Origin: an uncultured Collinsella sp.
Lineage (GTDB): Bacteria > Actinomycetota > Coriobacteriia > Coriobacteriales > Coriobacteriaceae
DNA length: 26,363 nt
Assembly: GCA_900549745.1 (NCBI GenBank)
Contig: URPJ01000019.1
Coordinates: forward strand, 1 to 26,363
Reading direction: 5' to 3'
Under the pieces are notes generated by a model. That model saw nothing but the letters and a program-made list of their open reading frames with translations, made no database searches and was not told the origin of the DNA. The position numbers were made by a program, and so were the translations under genes. Below are positions 7,023-13,619 of the stretch, piece after piece. Each line of letters begins with the position of its first letter. The first letter of the stretch is position 1.

Positions 7023-8417
7023 ATGACCCAGGAGACGGTTACGAACGGTACTGAAGCCCTGTTCACTCGCGAAGGCATGCCTCCCGTTAAGGAAATGATC
7101 CCGTGTGCCCTTCAGCACGTACTGGCATCGTTTGCCGGCATCATTACCCCGGCGGTCATCATGGCCGGCGTCTACGGCTTTAATAGCCAGCAGAGTACCG
7201 ACATCATCCAGGTCGCGCTCATTCTTTCGGCGATCGACACGGCCCTTCAGGCCTTCGCTCCCTTCCGTCGCATCGGCGGCGGCCTGCCCATCGTCATGGG
7301 CGTTTCGTTCGCGTTCCTGCCGGCCCTGCAGGCCATGGGTGCCTCGGGCTTTAGCTTTGGTGCGCTGCTGGGTGGCGAGATCGTCGGCGGCGCCGTCGCG
7401 GTCCTCTTTGGTCTGGCCTACAGCAAGATCAAGTGGCTGTTCCCGCCCGTCGTGACCGGTACGGTCATCTTCTCCATCGGCGTTTCGCTGTATCCCACGG
7501 CCGTCAAGTATATGGCCGGCGGTATGGGTACGCCGCTGTGGGGCACCCCGCAGGCCTGGTGCGTCGCTCTTATCACCTTCGCCGTGGTCTTTGCGCTCGC
7601 CAACTTTGGCAAGGGCACGCTCAAGCTGGGATCCGTGTTCTTTGGCATGATCGTTGGCATGATCGTCTCCATCCCCTTTGGCATGATCGACTTCTCCAGC
7701 GTCGCCACCGCTCAGGTCTTCGCTCTTCCCAAGCTCATGCCCTACGCGCTCGAGTTTGATCCCGAGGTCTGCATTACCCTCGCCGTCGTGTTCCCCATGG
7801 TTGCCATCCAAGTTATCGGTGACGTCTCCGCCGCCTGCCTGGGCTCCATCGACCGTATGCCCACCGAGCGCGAGCTCTCCGGCGCTATCGTGTCCCAGGG
7901 CCTCACCTCTATGGTCGGCGGTCTGCTGGGCGGTCTTCCCACCAGCGCCCTTGGCCAGAACGTGGGCATCATCTGCTCCAACAAGGTCGTCAACAAGTGG
8001 GTCTTTGTGATCATTGCGGCCGTCTTTGCCATCGCCGGTCTGTTCCCGCAGCTCTCTGCCGTCCTTTCCGCTATCCCGCAGCCCGTCATCGGCGGCGCGA
8101 CCGTCGGCGTCTTTGGCACCATCACCATGAACGGCGTGCGCATGTTCACCCGCGAGGGCCTCACGCAGCGCACCACCACCATCGTCGGCACCTCCGTCGT
8201 CTTTGGCCTGGGTATCTGGATGGCCAGCGGTTGCCTTGCCGGCGAGGGTATGCCCGCCTGGGTGTCCACCGTCATCGGCTCCAATGCCGTAACCCCCACC
8301 GCCATCATGGCCATTGTCCTTAACCTGATCCTTCCGCAGACGCCGGTCGTGGCTCAGCACATCGATGCTGCCAAGGACGCTGCCGTGGATCTGGTCTTGC
8401 CCGAGAGCAAGAAGTAA
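7023..8417 (+). CDS. NCS2 family nucleobase (xanthine/urate-type) permease
   Basis: Inner-membrane purine transporter of the nucleobase:cation symporter-2 family: 464 residues, about 14 hydrophobic segments. Family marks: the TM1 His in ALQHVLASFAGIITPAVI (His32), the TM8 GD of VIGDVSA (Asp267) and the QNxG motif in GQNVGIICSNK (Gln312-Asn313). Two acidic positions important in characterised members appear changed. The TM8 Glu four residues before the conserved Asp is Gln263, and the TM9 Asp/Glu before GL is Gln292. This suggests altered ion coupling or a divergent substrate. The ATG at 7023 has a modest purine-rich site (GAGGATTGG) upstream. It is first of five co-oriented genes ending in a xanthine dehydrogenase-like enzyme, so a purine such as xanthine or urate is the likely cargo. 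Confidence 0.9.
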   Translation: MTQETVTNGTEALFTREGMPPVKEMIPCALQHVLASFAGIITPAVIMAGVYGFNSQQSTDIIQVALILSAIDTALQAFAPFRRIGGGLPIVMGVSFAFLPALQAMGASGFSFGALLGGEIVGGAVAVLFGLAYSKIKWLFPPVVTGTVIFSIGVSLYPTAVKYMAGGMGTPLWGTPQAWCVALITFAVVFALANFGKGTLKLGSVFFGMIVGMIVSIPFGMIDFSSVATAQVFALPKLMPYALEFDPEVCITLAVVFPMVAIQVIGDVSAACLGSIDRMPTERELSGAIVSQGLTSMVGGLLGGLPTSALGQNVGIICSNKVVNKWVFVIIAAVFAIAGLFPQLSAVLSAIPQPVIGGATVGVFGTITMNGVRMFTREGLTQRTTTIVGTSVVFGLGIWMASGCLAGEGMPAWVSTVIGSNAVTPTAIMAIVLNLILPQTPVVAQHIDAAKDAAVDLVLPESKK

Positions 8418-8612
8418 CCAATTCGGTGCTATTCGTCGGCGGACGCATCGCCTCGTCCGCCGACGCCATGCGGCACCAAGCCGCACTTCAAAGGGTTTGT
8501 CCCTTTGGTGAAGCGTTGACGGGAGAGGGCCCGTTTCCGGTGTAGGCCGGCGCTTCGCACTCCGCCATGTCAGAGGTGTCAAACCCCGCCTCTGATGTTG
8601 AAGGGAGCATCC
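8418..8612 (+). other. multi-hairpin intergenic spacer in the purine operon
   Basis: No coding potential. It holds a run of hairpins: 11-bp perfect arms 8435-8445/8454-8464 (GTCGGCGGACG), 6-bp 8469-8474/8480-8485 (TGCGGC), 7-bp 8489-8495/8501-8507 (CAAAGGG), and a 7-bp TCAGAGG/CCTCTGA pair just before the SsnA start. None is followed by a T-run, so they are not ordinary terminators. They may be RNA stability or processing elements, or a structured leader for ssnA. AAGGGAG at 8601-8607 is the ssnA ribosome binding site. Confidence 0.6.
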
Positions 8613-9968
8613 ATGCTTCTGGTCGCTAACGGTTCCGTCTTTACCCGCAACGCTCAGACCCCGTTTATTCCAAACGGTGCGGTCGCCATTGACGGAGATA
8701 CGATCGTCGAAGTGGGCCCCGAGCGCGAGCTCAAGGCCAAGTACCCGGATGCCGAGTACGTCGATGCCCAGGGCAACCTCATCATGCCCGGACTTATCAA
8801 CTGCCACACCCACATCTACTCGGGTCTGGCCCGCGGCCTTGCCATTAAGGGCTGCAACCCCACCAACTTCTTGGAGAATCTCGAGCAGCAGTGGTGGAAG
8901 ATCGACGACAACCTGACGCTCGACGGCACCAAGGCCAGCGCCTATGCTACGATTTTGGACTCCATCCGTGATGGCGTCACCACGATCTTCGATCACCATG
9001 CGAGCTTCTGCGAGATCCCGGGAAGCCTCTTTACCATTAAGGATGCAGCTCAGGAGCTGGGCATGCGTTCGTGCCTGTGCTACGAGGTTTCCGATCGCCG
9101 TGGCCAGGAAAAATGCGACCAGGCCATTGCCGAGAACGCCGAATTTGCCCAGTGGGCCGCCAAGGAGCGTCGCGATAACGACAACCACATGATCGCTGCC
9201 ATGTTTGGCGGGCATGCCACCTTTACGCTGTCGGACGAGACCATGGACAAGATGGCCGAGGCCAACAACGGCCTGACCGGCTTCCACATCCATGTGTGCG
9301 AGGGCATGAATGACGTGTGGGACTCCCGCCTCAACCGCGGTGGCATCAGCCCCGTCGAGCGCCTGCTGCAGCACAACCTGCTTGGTCCCGACACCATGCT
9401 GGGCCACTGCATCCACGTGACGCCTGCCGAGATGGATATCGTCAAGGAGTCCGGCACCTGGCTGGTCAACAACCCCGAATCCAATATGGGCAACGCCGTG
9501 GGCTGCGCCCCCGTGCTCGAGTTCTTCCGCCGCGGCATCCCCGTGTGCATGGGTACCGACGCCTACACCCACGATATGCTCGAGAGCCTTAAGGTCTTCC
9601 TGATCATTCAGCGCCACAACGCTGCCATGCCCAACGTGGGCTGGTGCGAGGCCATGACTATGCTGTTTGAGAACAACGCCAAGATGGCGAGCAAGTACTT
9701 CGATCGCAAGCTTGGTGTGCTCGAGGCCGGCGCTGCCGCCGACGTTATCGTTATGGACTACAAGCCCTTTACGCCGCTGAGCGAGGAGAACATCGACGGC
9801 CACATGCTCTTTGGCATGATGGGCAAAAACTGCCGCACCACCATCATCAACGGCCGCGTCCTGTACAAGGATCGCGAGTTCGTTGGCATTGATGAGGACA
9901 AGATCAACGCGTGGACCATGGCTGAGTCCAAGAAGCTCTGGAGCACGCTCAACGATCGCGCCTACTAA
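8613..9968 (+). CDS. ssnA: SsnA-type amidohydrolase (purine catabolism)
   Basis: Metal-dependent aminohydrolase of the amidohydrolase superfamily, related to E. coli SsnA and to guanine/chlorohydrolase-like enzymes. Start: the ATG at 8613 lies five bases after AAGGGAG and gives MLLVANGSVFTRN, the normal start of the fold. The in-frame ATG at 8595 sits inside a hairpin. At 451 residues it is a full-length member. Metal ligands are visible: HTH at 65-67 (NCHTHIYSGLARG), the His of FHIHVCEG, the His of LGHCIHV and the Asp of MGTDAYTHD. In E. coli and gut anaerobes ssnA lies with ygfK and xdh genes, and these clusters have been tied to anaerobic purine/urate use. The exact substrate is not settled by sequence. 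Confidence 0.92.
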   Translation: MLLVANGSVFTRNAQTPFIPNGAVAIDGDTIVEVGPERELKAKYPDAEYVDAQGNLIMPGLINCHTHIYSGLARGLAIKGCNPTNFLENLEQQWWKIDDNLTLDGTKASAYATILDSIRDGVTTIFDHHASFCEIPGSLFTIKDAAQELGMRSCLCYEVSDRRGQEKCDQAIAENAEFAQWAAKERRDNDNHMIAAMFGGHATFTLSDETMDKMAEANNGLTGFHIHVCEGMNDVWDSRLNRGGISPVERLLQHNLLGPDTMLGHCIHVTPAEMDIVKESGTWLVNNPESNMGNAVGCAPVLEFFRRGIPVCMGTDAYTHDMLESLKVFLIIQRHNAAMPNVGWCEAMTMLFENNAKMASKYFDRKLGVLEAGAAADVIVMDYKPFTPLSEENIDGHMLFGMMGKNCRTTIINGRVLYKDREFVGIDEDKINAWTMAESKKLWSTLNDRAY

Positions 9969-10117
9969 TTCACAAGTAGATTCGCGTGCGTCGGATGTTT
10001 CGCCGCATCCGACGCACGTATAGGCGGCCTCCGCGGGGTCGCCGGCGCTGTGCTAGCGCTACACCGTATTTGCGCCCGCCGCGCGGTCTCGCCGGGCGTT
10101 ACAGAGAGGAGCTCATT
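9969..10117 (+). other. second multi-hairpin spacer, upstream of ygfK
   Basis: No gene. Hairpins in series: a perfect 13-bp stem 9985-9997/10006-10018 (CGTGCGTCGGATG) with an 8-base loop; 7-bp 10023-10029/10037-10043 with one G-U; 5-bp 10045-10049/10055-10059; 6-bp 10073-10078/10093-10098. No T-run follows the strongest stem. GAGAGGAG (10104-10111) is the ribosome binding site of ygfK. The design mirrors the spacer before ssnA. Confidence 0.6.
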
Positions 10118-13117
10118 ATGAGCGACATCATGAGGCCGATCCCGTTTTCGCAGCTGATGAACTGGATCATCGAGGAGCACAAGACTCAGGGCGCCATCTT
10201 TGGCGTGCGCAAGATGGTCACGGCCAACCAGGAGGGAGCGCTTCCCATTTTTGACGAGCGCATCGAGACTCCGTTTGGCCCGGCCGCCGGCCCCAACACG
10301 CAGCTTGCCCAGAACATCGTGGCCTCTTATGTGGCCGGCTCCCGCTTCTTTGAGCTCAAGACCGTTCAGGTTATGGACGGCGAGGAGCTCTCCAAGTGTG
10401 TGAACAAGCCCTGCATTGTGGCACAGGACGAGTGCTACAACTGCGAGTGGTCGACCGAGCTCGAGGTTCCGCAGGCTTTTGCCGAGTACGTGAAGGCATG
10501 GTTTGCCTGCCACCTCATCGCTCGCGAGTACGGCCTGGGCAGCCCGGACGGATTTGTCTTTAACATGTCCGTGGGCTATGACCTCGAGGGCATCAAGAGT
10601 CCCAAGGTCGATGCGTACATTGAGGGCATGAAGGACGCTAGCGGCTCCGACGTCTGGAACGAGTGCCGCGCATGGGCGCTCGCCAACCTGGACAAGTTTG
10701 AGCATGTTGACGCCGCGTTTGTCGAGTCCATCCCGGCGCGCGTCTCCAACTCCATCACCGAGTCTACCCTGCACGGCTGCCCGCCGGCCGAGATCGAGCG
10801 CATCGCGACCTATCTGATCACCGAGAAGGGCCTCAACACCTACATCAAGTGCAACCCCACGCTGCTGGGCTATGAGTTTGCACGTCAGCGCCTCAACGAG
10901 CTGGGCTTTGATTACATCGTCTTCGATGACACGCACTTCCGCGAGGACCTGCAGTGGGCCGATGCCGTGCCTATGTTCGAGCGCCTGATTGCCCTGTGCG
11001 CCGAGCGCGGCCTGGAGTTTGGCGTCAAGCTGACCAATACCTTCCCCGTCGACGTGACGAGGAACGAGCTGCCCTCTACCGAGATGTACATGTCCGGCCG
11101 TTCGCTGTTCTCGCTGACCATCGAGGCCGCCCGCCGCATTACCGAGCAGTTCGATGGCAAGCTGCGCATCAGCTACTCCGGTGGTGCCACGGTCTACAAC
11201 ATCCGCGCCCTGTACGATGCCGGCATTTGGCCCGTTACCCTGGCGACCGACGTGCTCAAGCCCGGTGGCTACGAGCGCTTTAGCCAGATGGCCGGCGAGT
11301 TCACCGATCTGGATGGCAAGCCGTTCGCGGGCGTCTCGCTCGACGCCGTGGCCGCGATCCAGGCCGATTCGCTCACCAACCCGCTCTACAAGAAGCCGCT
11401 GCGCCCGCTACCCGACCGCAAGGTTGCCGGCAAGAGCCCGCTTTCCGACTGCTTTACCACGCCGTGCCGCACGAGCTGCCCCATCCAGCAGGATATTCCC
11501 GCCTACTTGGCGGCTGTTGACGAGGGCCGCTACGAGGACGCGCTCAACATCATCATCGAGCGCAACGCCCTGCCGTTCATTACCGGCACTATCTGCCCGC
11601 ATCCCTGCGGCCGTGCCTGCGAGCGTGCGTTCTACGAGCCCGAGGGCGCCCAGATCCGCGCCAGCAAGCTCAAGGCCGCCCGCGAGGCCATGACCGCCGT
11701 GCTGCCCAAGCTGCGCGCCCAGGCCATCGCCAACGACGGCGAGCGCAACGTTGCCGTTATCGGCGGCGGCCCGGCCGGCCTGGCGACGGCGTTCTTCCTG
11801 ACGCGCGCTGGCGTGCCCGTCACCATCTTCGAGGCCCGCGATTCGCTCGGCGGCGTGGTCCGTCACGTCATCCCCGAGTTCCGCATTGCGAGCGATGACA
11901 TCTCCCACGATGCCGAGCTCTGCCTGGCCTTTGGTGCCAAGGTGCAGCTCAATGCCCGCGTGGAGTCCATTGACGAGCTCAAGGCCCAGGGCTTTACCGA
12001 CGTGGTCGTGGCCACCGGCGCCTGGATGCCCGGCTCTGCGGGCCTGGGCGAGGATGCCGAGCTCGACGTGCTGGAGTTCCTCGAGGCCGCCAAGAGGGGC
12101 GAGAAGCTCGAGCTGGGCGAGGACGTCGTGGTCATTGGCGCCGGCAACACCGCCATGGATGCTGCCCGCGTGGCCAAGCGCCTGGCTGGTGTGAAGAACG
12201 TGCGCCTGGTGTATCGCCGCACCAAGAAGCAGATGCCCGCCGACGAGGAAGAGCTTGATCTTGCTCTTGCCGACGGCGTTGAGTTCTGCGAGCTGCTGGC
12301 TCCCAAGGCACTCAACGGCGCCGTGCTGACCTGCGATGTTATGGAGCTTGGCGAGCCGGATGCAAGCGGCCGTCGCAGCCCCGTTGCCACGGGCGAGACC
12401 GTTGAGCTTCCCGCCACCACGGTGATCTGCGCCGTGGGTGAGGGTATCGATGCCAGCCTGTATGATGCCGCGGGCGTCGAGCACGACCGTCGTGGCCGTC
12501 TTGCCGCCACCTCCACCGGTGTCGAGGGCGTCTGGGCTGCGGGCGACTGTCGTCGCGGTCCGGCCACCGTGGTCGAGGCTATTGCCGACGCCGCCGAAGT
12601 CGCCCGCGCCATCGCTGGCGTGGACTTTAACAAGTACGCCGACTGCAACGAGCAGGCCGGTCGCGAGGACACCTGCTACGAGCGCAAGGGGTCGCTGTGC
12701 CGCGACAAGCGCAACTGCACCAAGACCCGCTGCCTGGGCTGCGGTTCGGTGTGCGAGGTCTGCTGCGACGTGTGCCCCAACCGCGCCAACGTTGCCATCA
12801 AGGTGCCGGGCCTGGCCAAGCATCAGGTCGTTCATGTCGACGGCATGTGCAACGAGTGCGGCAACTGCGCCGTGTTCTGCCCCTACCAGGAGGGTCGTCC
12901 CTACAAGGACAAACTCACCCTGTTCTGGAGCGAGCAGGACATGGAGAACTCCGAGAACGAGGGCTTCCTGGCCGTGGGCGAGGACCACTTTAAGGTCCGC
13001 GTCGCCGGCACGGTCCGCACCGTATCGGTCGATGCCGTCAACACCGGCCTTCCCGAGGCCGTCCGCCTGACCATCAAGGCCGTGCGCGACAACTATTCGT
13101 ATCTCCTTAAGAAATAA
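10118..13117 (+). CDS. ygfK: YgfK-type flavin/Fe-S oxidoreductase subunit
   Basis: Large cytosolic redox protein, annotated in databases as a putative selenate reductase subunit, now better placed in purine catabolism. Start at ATG 10118, six bases after GAGAGGAG, giving MSDIMRPIPFSQLMNWII, which matches the E. coli YgfK start as I recall it. The frame is open further upstream (to 9986) through the hairpins, but that part is non-coding. Its 999 residues hold, in order, a dihydroorotate dehydrogenase-like barrel (1-420; STLHGCPPAEIE, SYSGGA), a cysteine-rich helical linker like glutamate synthase small subunit (about 440-520), an FAD site (VIGGGPAGLA, about 545), an NAD(P) site (VIGAGNTAMDAARVA, about 670) and two 4Fe-4S groups (CLGCGSVCEVCCDVCP about 871; CNECGNCAVFCP about 910). 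It probably exchanges electrons between NAD(P)H, ferredoxin and the Mo enzyme. Confidence 0.95.
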   Translation: MSDIMRPIPFSQLMNWIIEEHKTQGAIFGVRKMVTANQEGALPIFDERIETPFGPAAGPNTQLAQNIVASYVAGSRFFELKTVQVMDGEELSKCVNKPCIVAQDECYNCEWSTELEVPQAFAEYVKAWFACHLIAREYGLGSPDGFVFNMSVGYDLEGIKSPKVDAYIEGMKDASGSDVWNECRAWALANLDKFEHVDAAFVESIPARVSNSITESTLHGCPPAEIERIATYLITEKGLNTYIKCNPTLLGYEFARQRLNELGFDYIVFDDTHFREDLQWADAVPMFERLIALCAERGLEFGVKLTNTFPVDVTRNELPSTEMYMSGRSLFSLTIEAARRITEQFDGKLRISYSGGATVYNIRALYDAGIWPVTLATDVLKPGGYERFSQMAGEFTDLDGKPFAGVSLDAVAAIQADSLTNPLYKKPLRPLPDRKVAGKSPLSDCFTTPCRTSCPIQQDIPAYLAAVDEGRYEDALNIIIERNALPFITGTICPHPCGRACERAFYEPEGAQIRASKLKAAREAMTAVLPKLRAQAIANDGERNVAVIGGGPAGLATAFFLTRAGVPVTIFEARDSLGGVVRHVIPEFRIASDDISHDAELCLAFGAKVQLNARVESIDELKAQGFTDVVVATGAWMPGSAGLGEDAELDVLEFLEAAKRGEKLELGEDVVVIGAGNTAMDAARVAKRLAGVKNVRLVYRRTKKQMPADEEELDLALADGVEFCELLAPKALNGAVLTCDVMELGEPDASGRRSPVATGETVELPATTVICAVGEGIDASLYDAAGVEHDRRGRLAATSTGVEGVWAAGDCRRGPATVVEAIADAAEVARAIAGVDFNKYADCNEQAGREDTCYERKGSLCRDKRNCTKTRCLGCGSVCEVCCDVCPNRANVAIKVPGLAKHQVVHVDGMCNECGNCAVFCPYQEGRPYKDKLTLFWSEQDMENSENEGFLAVGEDHFKVRVAGTVRTVSVDAVNTGLPEAVRLTIKAVRDNYSYLLKK

Positions 13118-13127
13118 GGGACCCCTT

Positions 13128-13607
13128 ATGGCCAAATCCATTCAACATAACGTGGCCTACGTTGCCTGCGGAAGCGGTTGTGCCTCCGCAGGCGGCGACG
13201 CCCGCTGCAGTGAAGGCTGCATTGGCTGTGGCGCCTGCGTCACGGCCTGCCCCCACGGCGCCATTGCACTGGTCGATGGCATCGCCCGCGTTGATCGCTC
13301 AAAGTGCACGGGTTGTGGCCTGTGCGGCATGGCGTGCCCGCAGCGCGTGATCGCCTTCGTCCCCGGCTACCAGAATATCCTGGTGCGCTGCAACAACACC
13401 GATAAGGGCGCCATCGCCCGCAAGATCTGCGACACGAGCTGCATCGGTTGCGGCATGTGCGCCAAAAAGTGCCCCGCCGGCGCTATCCGCATCGAGGACA
13501 ACTGCGCCCATATCGACGGCGCGGACTGCCTGTCGTGTGGCATGTGCGCCGTCGTCTGCCCGCATGGCGCTATCCACGACCGCACCGGCATCGCCGCCGG
13601 CGTGTAG
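13128..13607 (+). CDS. polyferredoxin with four 4Fe-4S motifs
   Basis: Small cytosolic electron carrier of 159 residues with four CxxCxxCxxxCP motifs: CIGCGACVTACP, CTGCGLCGMACP, CIGCGMCAKKCP and CLSCGMCAVVCP. That implies up to four [4Fe-4S] clusters. The pattern resembles the ferredoxin part of RnfB-like proteins and the YgfS/YgfT-type proteins of purine loci. The ATG at 13128 is ten bases after the ygfK stop, with AAGGGA in the gap, so the two are tightly coupled. The next gene starts 12 bases downstream. Its place between a flavin oxidoreductase and a Mo hydroxylase points to an electron bridge between them (inference). Confidence 0.93.
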   Translation: MAKSIQHNVAYVACGSGCASAGGDARCSEGCIGCGACVTACPHGAIALVDGIARVDRSKCTGCGLCGMACPQRVIAFVPGYQNILVRCNNTDKGAIARKICDTSCIGCGMCAKKCPAGAIRIEDNCAHIDGADCLSCGMCAVVCPHGAIHDRTGIAAGV

Positions 13608-13619
13608 AAGGGAATCACC

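Noticed and set aside
8418..8612. Known riboswitch (purine, xanthine, Moco) before ssnA
   Set aside because: I could not match the conserved cores of those classes; only a series of simple hairpins is visible.
6984..9803. 939-codon open frame on the minus strand opposite the permease and ssnA
   Set aside because: It covers two recognisable plus-strand genes plus their spacer, is low-complexity in His/Gly/Asp, and matches no family; it is a high-GC shadow frame.
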